Source: CAVUAA01 sp963739345 (lineage in GTDB: Bacteria; Chlamydiota; Chlamydiia; Chlamydiales; JAFEGQ01). Taken from it: DNA of 64,000 nt. Location of the stretch: positions 558,001-622,000 of the forward strand of contig CAVUAA010000001.1 in NCBI GenBank assembly GCA_963739345.1. Direction: 5' to 3'. Below the pieces are notes generated by a model, which worked only from the letters and a program-made list of their open reading frames with translations, was not told the origin of the DNA and ran no database searches. Each line of letters opens with the position of its first letter. The stretch's first letter is position 1. The translations under genes and the position numbers were made by a program. Below are positions 42,627 to 49,586 of this stretch, in pieces.

Positions 42627-43058
42627 TTATTTGCCAACGTGGCGATATTCCTCAAAAACTTCAGTCGCTGCCTCTTCCCAAATAGTCCAGTCCTTGGGAT
42701 CGCCCCACAACAGCCACTTCTTCTCTGATGTCGTTTCACTCAGCCAGTAAACGTTGGGAATCTCTTTATTGAGCAGCTTCACGGCCTCGGCATTTAGCAG
42801 AGAAAGGCGATGAAATTGATCTGGAGTCGAGGTGTTAAACGCCCGATTCAGTTCCTTAAGACGTGCGAGCGTCGGCCTATAGATTTCATTAGTCCACTCC
42901 GTTACTTCTGTCCCCTCGTGGAACAAATTCAATTCGTTGAACAGACCGATCGTAATCAGCCGCTCCCGAACCAGTGTGCGGAGGTCGTCGCCAACGGTAA
43001 TTTTCTTTGGCCGATTCCACATGATCTCTTTTAAGAAGAAGCCCTTAATCTCTTCCAT
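42627..43058 (-). CDS. Small unknown protein, MEEI group B
   Basis: A 143-residue protein beginning MEEIKGFFLKEIMWNRPKK, related along its length to the protein just downstream. GGGAG lies five to six bases upstream of the ATG. Conserved positions between the two are mostly Trp, Leu and charged residues, so a compact helical fold is likely. It is the middle of three small MEE-type genes in tandem on this strand. Upstream, in its promoter region, lies copy B of the 33-nt dispersed repeat. Confidence 0.65.
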   Translation of the reverse strand: MEEIKGFFLKEIMWNRPKKITVGDDLRTLVRERLITIGLFNELNLFHEGTEVTEWTNEIYRPTLARLKELNRAFNTSTPDQFHRLSLLNAEAVKLLNKEIPNVYWLSETTSEKKWLLWGDPKDWTIWEEAATEVFEEYRHVGK

Positions 43059-43167
43059 TTTCACTCCCTGACCATCAAATAAATAACACTCACTATAACA
43101 CGACAGAGTTACCGTGTCCAGCATTTTGGCGACTAACACCACAGGGGATGTTGGCACTTTGTCAGGC

Positions 43168-43200
43168 CTGACCCTACGTGTTGGGCTTAAGTTGACGCCA
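43168..43200 (+). repeat. Dispersed 33-nt repeat, copy B
   Basis: Matches 8937-8969 in 29 of 33 bases. A 12-base perfect palindrome GTCAGGCCTGAC (43161-43172) overlaps its left end. Confidence 0.6.
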
Positions 43201-43263
43201 TTGATCTGCATAGGGGATACCGCTTTTTGAAGCTCCTCCTATGAAGAATGGTCAAGTTTACGA

Positions 43264-43434
43264 GGGTGTGTTGTATAAATACCGATTGTACGCCTTGCTC
43301 CGGCATTCGGCCCTGGATGCGTCGGCAGACGTGCGCCCCTACTCGCCCGAGTATGTGACACACGTCTACCGCCACCCCAAGGCCAAAGCCCGGCACAATG
43401 CGTAGATCGGATTTATGCAACATCGTTTACGACA
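43264..43434. mobile_element. MITE-like element, copy 1
   Basis: A 171-bp non-autonomous element. Left end GGGTGTGTTGTATAAAT and right end ATTTATGCAACATC are inverted repeats. It is flanked by identical 8-bp duplications GTTTACGA (43256-43263 and 43435-43442). The interior holds a long hairpin (GCAGACGTGCG and a degraded partner). About 170 bases align with the element at 44839-45002 in inverse orientation. It interrupts the 3' end of a small gene. Confidence 0.8.
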
Positions 43435-43626
43435 CCAATTTAGCTTAGTGCCTGATTTATTGAACCGAATCTTCAAATCATCAACGCGATGGTCTTCGAG
43501 ATTTCCAGGTAAGGCGCGCTCTGATAAAGCCTGCATACGCTCCTTGAGCTCATCCCTCAAGCCCGTTAGTACCTGACACCACGCGGCCGATACCTCATCC
43601 CTCCCACCAAAACTAACCTCCTCCAT
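43366..43626 (-). pseudogene. Small MEEV gene with 3' end replaced by the MITE-like element
   Basis: An 86-codon frame starting ATGGAGGAGG (MEEVSFGGRDEVSAAW) that runs into the MITE-like element at 43434. Removing the element and one GTTTACGA copy restores an original end ...NWCRKLDHSS with a stop at 43239-43241, so insertion exchanged about five residues for some twenty unrelated ones. GGGAG precedes the ATG. The insertion sequence lies 25 bases beyond the ATG on the promoter side, so expression is probably changed as well. The third of three tandem MEE-type genes. Confidence 0.6.
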
Positions 43627-43659
43627 TTGCCTCTCCCTCATTAAATAATAGCCACACAT

Positions 43660-44726
43660 GGCCGTGTTGCAGAAATGACCAAGGCTCCCTCTAGCCCTTC
43701 CCATCTCTAGCTTTGTAGCGCCATCATCTCGTTCAGGACGAACAATTTAACCGATATCTCTATCACTTGATTCTCCGTGATTCGAGCCTGTATCCCGTGA
43801 CCCAGTAGCGCCTTGTAGCGGTGCATTGCCGTCTCCACAAGGGAGCGGCGATGGTACCCTACCTCCTCCTTCCAACGCCGTTTCCCCCGTTTTTGATCTC
43901 GGATCCGGTGTATAGCGGCATCCCGTGCACGTAGGGCGGGATTAGATCCATCGGACTTTCTGGCCCCTTTTCTGGGAGGTATGATTGGTTTTGCTCCTCG
44001 TCGGTGGATTGCCTCATAGCAAGCTTTGCTATCATAGGCGCCATCTCCAATGACCTCTGCGATATCGCCCTTAACCGCATCCAGCAGGCCTGGTAAAGCT
44101 TGAGAATCATGCAGATCTTTGTCACTAATCGATGCAGCGACAACTTGCTGCGTCTCGGCACACATAACGATGTGAAGCTTTTTCCAGCCCCTCCGTTTGC
44201 TATAGCCGTGCTTACGGGCCTGCCACTCTCCCTCCCCAAATACCTTCAGGCCAGTCGAGTCGAAGACGAGGTTTAGTGGCCCCCTACGATGCAAGTTAGA
44301 CGGAACTCTTACACCGCGCGCTCGCCGACAAATCGTGGTGTAATCGGGACAAACGCATCCACTGTCCATCATTTTAAGAACGTCTCGCATAAGGCCCTGG
44401 AGCTGCCTGAAAGCACACCCGTAGACGGATTTCACGATCATCAGAGCCAAGATGGCTTGATTGGAATAGATGGCGGGGCGCCCTCTGGCGCCCCGGTGTT
44501 CGGAATACCAAGAGCAATCCGCTCTATCCCGTACCCAAAAAATAATGCTTCCCTGATTGACCAATGCTTGGTTAGACTTGGACCAGTTTCTGGCGCGGCA
44601 ACGTGTCATCTTTAGACTCCTGTGCTTTGACGGCTCAAGGAGTCTATTTTATTTCAGGCCTATCTATCAAGATCTTGGTTAGGAGCAATCAGCCAGCGGC
44701 CGCTGGCTGATTAATGCAACACACCC
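43660..44726 (-). mobile_element. IS5-family (IS903-group-like) insertion sequence
   Basis: About 1,067 bp with one transposase gene. The ends GGCCGTGTTGCAGAAAT and GGGTGTGTTGCATTAAT are imperfect inverted repeats resembling the IS903 end GGCTTTGTTGAATAAAT. It is flanked by identical CCACACAT (43652-43659 and 44727-44734); the next base G is also shared, so 8 or 9 bases are duplicated. A 26-base perfect palindrome (44687-44712) sits next to the right end. Intact duplication and full-length transposase suggest a recent insertion. Confidence 0.88.
43707..44609 (-). CDS. IS5-family transposase
   Basis: A 300-residue DDE transposase, apparently complete. The N-terminal NWSKSNQALVNQGSIIFWV and GRPAIYSNQAILALMIVK blocks are typical of the IS903 group. 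The acidic triad can be placed in LVFDSTGLKV, VIGDGAYDSK and SLVETAMHRYK. The ribosome site AGGAG lies in one arm of a hairpin (44614-44621 pairing with 44638-44645), which would limit translation of read-through transcripts, a control known for several insertion sequences. Confidence 0.92.
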   Translation of the reverse strand: MTRCRARNWSKSNQALVNQGSIIFWVRDRADCSWYSEHRGARGRPAIYSNQAILALMIVKSVYGCAFRQLQGLMRDVLKMMDSGCVCPDYTTICRRARGVRVPSNLHRRGPLNLVFDSTGLKVFGEGEWQARKHGYSKRRGWKKLHIVMCAETQQVVAASISDKDLHDSQALPGLLDAVKGDIAEVIGDGAYDSKACYEAIHRRGAKPIIPPRKGARKSDGSNPALRARDAAIHRIRDQKRGKRRWKEEVGYHRRSLVETAMHRYKALLGHGIQARITENQVIEISVKLFVLNEMMALQS

Positions 44727-44838
44727 CCACACATGCTAGTCGGCACATTACAATTAGTTATTACAGGCTCTTTATATTCGTGTGGGATGAGTCGCTTAAT
44801 TTATTAATTATGCCACCACGAAAGAGATCGCGTCATGA

Positions 44839-45002
44839 GGGTGTGTTGCATAAATCCGAAATACGCATTGTGCTGGGCTTTGGTTCTGGTGCGGTGGCAG
44901 ACGTGCGTCACATACTCGGGCGAGTAGGGGCGCACGTCTGCTTCCGCATCCAGGGCCGAATGCCAGTGCAAGGCGTACAATCGGTATTTATGCAACACAC
45001 CC
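44839..45002. mobile_element. MITE-like element, copy 2
   Basis: A 164-bp element with ends GGGTGTGTTGCATAAAT and ATTTATGCAACACACCC, which are perfect inverted repeats over 17 bases. The interior has arms GCAGACGTGCG and CGCACGTCTGC around a second small stem (ACTCG-ggc-GAGTA). It is an inverted copy of 43264-43434. Flanks CGTCATGA and GTCTATGA are only partly alike, so the insertion is older or the flank has changed. It lies between the insertion sequence and the transporter-like gene. I saw no gene at 44735-45074. Confidence 0.75.
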
Positions 45003-45074
45003 GTCTATGATATTGGCGTGCAAATGACGTATCTTGTCCAAAATCCACATAAACAACTAATATGCTAGGCCGTT

Positions 45075-47228
45075 ATGGGTCAGTTTTTACGCCAGATTCT
45101 TAATCTATACCCGGGGGAGGGACGGAAGACGTTCCTCTTCTCGCTGTTAGCATTTCTGACGGCCGCTGCCGGAAGTGGCATCGTGGCAGTGTGTGATGGG
45201 CAGTTCTTGGGCCATATTGGCTCTGACGGCATCGCAACTGTTTATTTGATCACCGCCAGCCTGATGATCGGCTTCTCTCTACTCCAGATGGTGGGGCTGG
45301 GGAAGATCTCCGCTAGACAGGCCTTTTTAGCGATTTTGGCGGCCGGTATCTGTCTAATTGGAGTTCAGGCGGCACTGATGTTGCAGGGACCCCTTCCAAG
45401 AGCTGGCTGGTACGCTCTGTGGGTGACCGGGGACATGATCTACCTGATCACCCTCACCGGCATGTGGAATTTTATCGATCAAAGTTTTGATTTACAGGAC
45501 GCCAAGCGGCAGTACGGCTTGCTGAGCGCCAGCATGATCTTGGGGTTTGCGGCGGGTGCTGGAGCAGCATCGGTGCTGATCGAGCTATGGTCAGCAGGCG
45601 GTGTCTTGGTGGTGTATGCGGGCTGCTTTGCGCTTGCGTTTGGGCTGGCCGCCTACCTAGCGAAGACGACCAAACCGCTTGAGGCCACTCCCCACGAAGC
45701 GACCGCATCGGGGGAGCACCGGACGTTAAAGGGAATTTTTCAGCAGGTACTCACCTCCCGCTTCACACTCCTTCTGATCCTGTTTGGGATTGCGATGGGT
45801 TTGATTGAGTTCTTGATGGAATTCAGCTACATGGATGCCCTCGAACGGGCATTTGGAGGGCATGGAGAAGCGTCAAGTGCGGAGCTCACTCACTTCATGG
45901 GTGCTGCACGAGGCTGGGTTTACTTGGCCGACGTGATCGTCGGAGGGATCCTCTACAGTCGGATCATTCGGCGAGTGGGCGTCGAAAACGCCAATCTCTT
46001 TCCTGCAGGCTATTTCTTCTTAATCTTTCTAAGCTTTCCTCTGGTCAAAGGGCTCATCTTTGCTGTGCTTGGTCTCATCGCTGTGGAGGGGGCACTGGTA
46101 GCCTTCTACGAGAACAATTTGAGTATTTTGCTCAACGGAGTACCGGCCAGAGTGAAGGCGCAGTTGCGGGTCTTTGTACAGAATTTCATCGAGCCACTTG
46201 GCATGCTGCTGGTCGCCATTCTCCTGTTTGCATTTGAGAGACAGGCGATTGTCATTGGGGCGGTGATTGCCGCTCTGGCTGTTGTGATCGCCTTTGTCAT
46301 GCGCAAAAACTACCGACAAGCCATCCTCGAACACCTCCGGCAAAACGCCTCGCCCGACCTTAAATTGCAGTTTGAGTGCGATGCTGAGGCACTTTGGACC
46401 GAAATGGCCAATGTCACTCTTGAGGAGTCGCTCGATCAACTGCTCAACTCTGAGAAGCCTGAAGAAGTGTGCCGCGGCATCACGGCCCTCGGGTTGCAAG
46501 GCTCTCCCCATATGTTCGACCGGGTACTCCCCTACCTCTCCAGCGAGGCGGTTGGGGTACGTCGTGCCGCCATGCACACGCTCAGCCACCTCGCCACCCC
46601 ATCGGCCCGCCGTCACACCCGCCGCCTCCTCACCGCCCTCGCCATCACCGATGACACCCCCACCCGCCACCACTGTCTACGCGCTCTTGAAAGCCTGGTT
46701 GAGACACGCGATGTTAGGCAGCTCATCGTCGGGATCAGCCGCGCTCCACGCAATGAGTGGGGACCCGTCGAGGCGTGCGTCCGGCAAATGGGCCGCCGCA
46801 CTCAGCCGGTGCTCACCGGCATCATCCGCGACCAGGAGCTCCCCTCAGAAGCGCGCCTTCTTGCCTGCCGAATTACCTCTGCACTCCCCCGTGCCCTGAT
46901 CCGCACACTCGTTGAGCGAGAAATCGAGGAAGCGTTTGACGACTACTACAGATGGCATGCGGGCGAGGCCGACAACACCCCTTTTCGCCAACGGATTGAC
47001 CTAATTGTCCATCTGTTAGGAGCGTGTGGCCAGCTGGAGGAGTGCGATGTGCTGTGCGCCTCACTCCACAGCTCCAATGAGAAGATCCACTCCCATGCTG
47101 TCGAATCGTTAGAGAAGGGGTGTGAGCTTCGCCTCTTCCGCCGGCTACTCCCCCTGATTGACGACCGGCCGACCAGCGAGAAACTCCGCCTCTATCGCCA
47201 GACAAAGCTCGCGAGCGGCAGTGCATGA
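45075..47228 (+). CDS. Transporter-like membrane protein fused to HEAT-like repeats
   Basis: A 717-residue protein. The first ~415 residues hold about 11-12 membrane helices in an MFS or ATP/ADP-translocase-like order (LFSLLAFLTAAAGSGIVAVCDG, GMWNFIDQSFDLQDAKRQYGLLSA, RVKAQLRVFVQNFIEPLGMLL). The last ~290 residues are cytoplasmic helical repeats, e.g. GVRRAAMHTLSHLATPSARRH. Chlamydiae use nucleotide translocases of this superfamily, but key residues cannot be checked here, so the substrate is unknown. The 3' end overlaps the DUF2608 gene on the other strand by 84 bases. Confidence 0.72.
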   Translation: MGQFLRQILNLYPGEGRKTFLFSLLAFLTAAAGSGIVAVCDGQFLGHIGSDGIATVYLITASLMIGFSLLQMVGLGKISARQAFLAILAAGICLIGVQAALMLQGPLPRAGWYALWVTGDMIYLITLTGMWNFIDQSFDLQDAKRQYGLLSASMILGFAAGAGAASVLIELWSAGGVLVVYAGCFALAFGLAAYLAKTTKPLEATPHEATASGEHRTLKGIFQQVLTSRFTLLLILFGIAMGLIEFLMEFSYMDALERAFGGHGEASSAELTHFMGAARGWVYLADVIVGGILYSRIIRRVGVENANLFPAGYFFLIFLSFPLVKGLIFAVLGLIAVEGALVAFYENNLSILLNGVPARVKAQLRVFVQNFIEPLGMLLVAILLFAFERQAIVIGAVIAALAVVIAFVMRKNYRQAILEHLRQNASPDLKLQFECDAEALWTEMANVTLEESLDQLLNSEKPEEVCRGITALGLQGSPHMFDRVLPYLSSEAVGVRRAAMHTLSHLATPSARRHTRRLLTALAITDDTPTRHHCLRALESLVETRDVRQLIVGISRAPRNEWGPVEACVRQMGRRTQPVLTGIIRDQELPSEARLLACRITSALPRALIRTLVEREIEEAFDDYYRWHAGEADNTPFRQRIDLIVHLLGACGQLEECDVLCASLHSSNEKIHSHAVESLEKGCELRLFRRLLPLIDDRPTSEKLRLYRQTKLASGSA

Positions 47229-47831
47229 GTCGTAGGCAGTGCGGCGGGGCTCGCACGCTCGGTACCACACAGCCGTAATCTCCTCTCCCGCCCCCTCAAC
47301 GTCTGATAATCTATCATCAAAAAAAAGGATTCGGCAAGGTGGATTTGGCAAATCAGCCACAAAATTAGCTATCACTTCGCTCTTTGGCGTGTTCGCGGCA
47401 AAAATCAGATCGCTCCTATCGAGCTGATAGCCCGCATCGAGGATCTGCTGATAGGTGAGCTGCTGCCAATCTTCGATCACCGGGTGCTCGAGGGCTCGCG
47501 AGGTGATCGCGATCACCCGCGCTCCACTCTCTTGCCAGCGCGCAATGATCTCTGGAGCTCCCTCTTCAACCGGCACCACTCTAAGAGCAGTCGCAAGAAA
47601 CGCCGCTAGCCTGTGAAACCGCTCTTCATCCCCTAATGCCCACTGTTCAACGAACCACCGTTCATTTCCCAAATGGGAGGGGTAGCAGATGAGCGTATCG
47701 TCGACATCGAGAAAGACAATCGTCTCAGCATCAACGGCAAACTCCGCAAGCGAAGGGGCCTGCACGATTGTGCAGGCCCCTTGAACCCAATGGCAGAGTA
47801 GTAAAGCCAGTGCTAGGCAAAAACGCCTCAA
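47145..47831 (-). CDS. Exported DUF2608 HAD-like protein
   Basis: A 228-residue protein with a signal peptide (RRFCLALALLLCHWVQGAC). The HAD motif I FLDVDDTLI, motif II AITSRA and a DDR-containing motif IV (FFDDRLSDV) are present, as in DUF2608 of Legionella and chlamydiae, presumed exported phosphatases. It may dephosphorylate a periplasmic or host substrate. The start overlaps the stop of the upstream HD-domain gene by four bases. It contains copy 2 of the 12-base word. Confidence 0.83.
   Translation of the reverse strand: MRRFCLALALLLCHWVQGACTIVQAPSLAEFAVDAETIVFLDVDDTLICYPSHLGNERWFVEQWALGDEERFHRLAAFLATALRVVPVEEGAPEIIARWQESGARVIAITSRALEHPVIEDWQQLTYQQILDAGYQLDRSDLIFAANTPKSEVIANFVADLPNPPCRILFFDDRLSDVEGAGEEITAVWYRACEPRRTAYDSCTAARELCLAIEAEFLAGRPVVNQGE
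47298..47309 (+). repeat. 12-base word AACGTCTGATAA, copy 2
   Basis: Within the DUF2608 gene, where the complementary strand reads TTA TCA GAC GTT (Leu-Ser-Asp-Val). Confidence 0.7.
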
Positions 47832-48277
47832 ACGTTGGCCTCAAGAATTGGGACCATTTCGTCCCCAACAAACTTTACTGGCGTCCGCACAGCAAAATTG
47901 CGCTGATCGTAGAGCTTCTCTGCACTCGAAATCATTCCGGTACCTTTCGCCACTTCTGCAACATAAGCAGCCACTTGGTTTCCAAATCGGAGCTCGAGTT
48001 CCGTCTGCCACACGTTGGCGTCGTGCAAAATCGCAGCTGCAATCGCATTCGGATCGCGCACCCCCTCTTCTTCCCATAGGATCAGCGCTACACCCATGGG
48101 GTGAACGATATGAGGGAGGAATGGGGGGGCAGGGCGGACGTCATACTGGTGCTTTTCCGCTGCGCAAAATAGAGCATCGATTGTCTGAAGATGACGGCGA
48201 TCCTTGAAAGCGCCCTCCTTGCCCATCGCTAAAATGAGACGGTCATACACTTCCATCACTTCCCGTTGTCGTCGCAT
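47828..48277 (-). CDS. Small SpoT/MESH1-like HD-domain protein
   Basis: A 149-residue protein resembling the hydrolase domain of SpoT/RelA: PHIVHPMGVALIL, AIAAAILHDANVWQTELELRFGNQVAAYVAEVAKG. The HD pair is kept (ILHDAN), but the ED pair that normally follows as HDxxED is missing, so ppGpp hydrolysis is doubtful. The start at 48277 would overlap the upstream gene by 35 bases; an ATG at 48256 is the alternative. The stop overlaps the DUF2608 start (four bases). Confidence 0.6.
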   Translation of the reverse strand: MRRQREVMEVYDRLILAMGKEGAFKDRRHLQTIDALFCAAEKHQYDVRPAPPFLPHIVHPMGVALILWEEEGVRDPNAIAAAILHDANVWQTELELRFGNQVAAYVAEVAKGTGMISSAEKLYDQRNFAVRTPVKFVGDEMVPILEANV

Positions 48278-48449
48278 GATTGGCTACCCAAGTGCGGAGG
48301 CCGTCGAGCACTGGACGCATCTCTGTGCTTGGCTTGAACGTTCCTTTCACCTGAGGAAGATAGGTACCCGGTCGGCTACCGCTGAGGGCAGCAACGGGTG
48401 CGGTAAAAAGTAGGGTCGCGAGTAGAGTCGTAATCACAGTCTGTTTCAT
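48243..48449 (-). CDS. Small exported protein
   Basis: A 68-residue precursor with a signal peptide (KQTVITTLLATLLFTAPVAAL), leaving about 46 residues containing RPGTYLPQVKGTFKPSTEM. AGGAGGT six bases before the ATG supports translation. It is the first of three overlapping genes (this, HD protein, DUF2608), so it may belong to their function. No family recognised. Confidence 0.65.
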   Translation of the reverse strand: MKQTVITTLLATLLFTAPVAALSGSRPGTYLPQVKGTFKPSTEMRPVLDGLRTWVANHATTTGSDGSV

Positions 48450-48518
48450 GAGGACCTCCTATTTGGTTGTGAATGAGGAAAAGAGGTTCGCCTACCGTTC
48501 GTTTTTTGCGCAAACAAA

Positions 48519-48546
48519 AACGCCGGAAGCAGAAGCTTCCGGCGTT
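48519..48546 (-). terminator. Rho-independent terminator after acpP
   Basis: Arms AACGCCGGAAGC (48519-48530) and GCTTCCGGCGTT (48535-48546) pair perfectly around a four-base loop. Read on the minus strand it is followed by TTTTTGTTTG. It ends the fabH-fabD-fabG-acpP operon. Confidence 0.92.
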
Positions 48547-48568
48547 ATAAAATGAAGCTTAGCTAGCT

Positions 48569-48811
48569 TTAGCTAAGCTCGGCCTTCTTCTTGTCGATGA
48601 AGTTAATCACGTCACCAACGGTCTTGAGCTGCTCAGCCTCTTCTTCAGAGATCTCATGGCCAAAGCGCTCTTCAAAGGTCATGATGAGCTCGGTGAGGTC
48701 GAGTGAATCTGCATTGAGGTCTTCTACAAAAGACTTATCGGGAGCCACCTCAGAGGCATCGATTCCGAGTTGTTCGACGATGATATCAATCACTTCTTGT
48801 TGGGTAGACAT
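48569..48811 (-). CDS. acpP: Acyl carrier protein
   Basis: An 80-residue acidic protein that carries the growing acyl chain. The phosphopantetheine Ser is in DLNADSLDLTELI; the ends VIDIIVEQLGI and FIDKKKAELS are typical. The ATG at 48811 (MSTQQEV) has AAGGAAG upstream. It is the last gene of the fab operon, immediately before a strong terminator, which fits its high expected expression. Confidence 0.97.
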   Translation of the reverse strand: MSTQQEVIDIIVEQLGIDASEVAPDKSFVEDLNADSLDLTELIMTFEERFGHEISEEEAEQLKTVGDVINFIDKKKAELS

Positions 48812-48852
48812 GGTTGCTTCCTTCATTGTTTCTTCCTTCTGTTTATCTCAAT

Positions 48853-49575
48853 TTACATGACCATCCCACCGTCAACGGTGAGCGTTTGGCCCGTGATGTA
48901 GTTCGCATTCTCTCCGGCCAGGAAGAAAACTGCATTAGCAATCTCCTCCGGCTGTCCCATCCGCCCTAGCGGAATGGCCCCTAAAAGGGCCTCCTTGTGC
49001 TTGTCCGCTATCGCATCAGTCATCTTCGTCTCTATGAAGCCTGGAGCCACACAATTGACATTGATGCCACGGCTCGCCAGCTCACGGGCCAGCGACTTGC
49101 TGAACCCAATAAGACCTGATTTTGAGGCAGCATAGTGCGCTTGTCCAGGATTTCCTGTCAATCCGACCACAGAGCTAATATTAATGATTTTACCCGACCG
49201 CGCCTTCATCATCGGCCGTACCACGGCTTTACAGGTATTGAACGCCGATTTGAGATTCACATCAAGCACCTCATCCCAGTGCTCTTCACTCAGGCGCATC
49301 AGTAAATTGTCGCGGGTGATCCCTGCATTGTTCACGAGAATATCCACCTTTCCGTGGGTCTCTAACACCTTATTGATCGCCGCCGTTACTGCTTCGGCAT
49401 CAGCCACGTCAACCTGCGTGAACGAGCCATTTTTAAGTTCATCAGCCACTTGAGCTCCCCGCTCTTTATTGCGACCAAAAACAACTACTGTGGCGCCAGC
49501 TTCTGCGAGTCGAGCAGCGATTGCCCGGCCAATACCCGCAGTTCCCCCCGTCACAATTGCGACTTTCCCTTCCAT
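48853..49575 (-). CDS. fabG: 3-oxoacyl-ACP reductase
   Basis: A 240-residue SDR that reduces 3-ketoacyl-ACP using NADPH in fatty-acid elongation. Motifs: VTGGTAGIGRAIA, NNAGITRDNLLMR (FabG-specific), SSVVGLTGNPGQAHYAASKSG with catalytic Ser-Tyr-Lys, and NCVAPGFIETKMT. It lies between fabD and acpP in the same order as in Chlamydia. Confidence 0.97.
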   Translation of the reverse strand: MEGKVAIVTGGTAGIGRAIAARLAEAGATVVVFGRNKERGAQVADELKNGSFTQVDVADAEAVTAAINKVLETHGKVDILVNNAGITRDNLLMRLSEEHWDEVLDVNLKSAFNTCKAVVRPMMKARSGKIINISSVVGLTGNPGQAHYAASKSGLIGFSKSLARELASRGINVNCVAPGFIETKMTDAIADKHKEALLGAIPLGRMGQPEEIANAVFFLAGENANYITGQTLTVDGGMVM

Positions 49576-49586
49576 CTTATCTCTCC

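Noticed and set aside
42510..42750. Plus-strand open frames opposite the small MEEI genes
   Set aside because: The minus-strand frames have ribosome sites, shared starts and paralogous sequence; the plus frames have none of these.
43187..45010. Short frames inside the MITE-like elements (for example YSPEYVTHV)
   Set aside because: They are open in both elements, but the sequence is better explained by inverted repeats and hairpins; no starts or ribosome sites are conserved.
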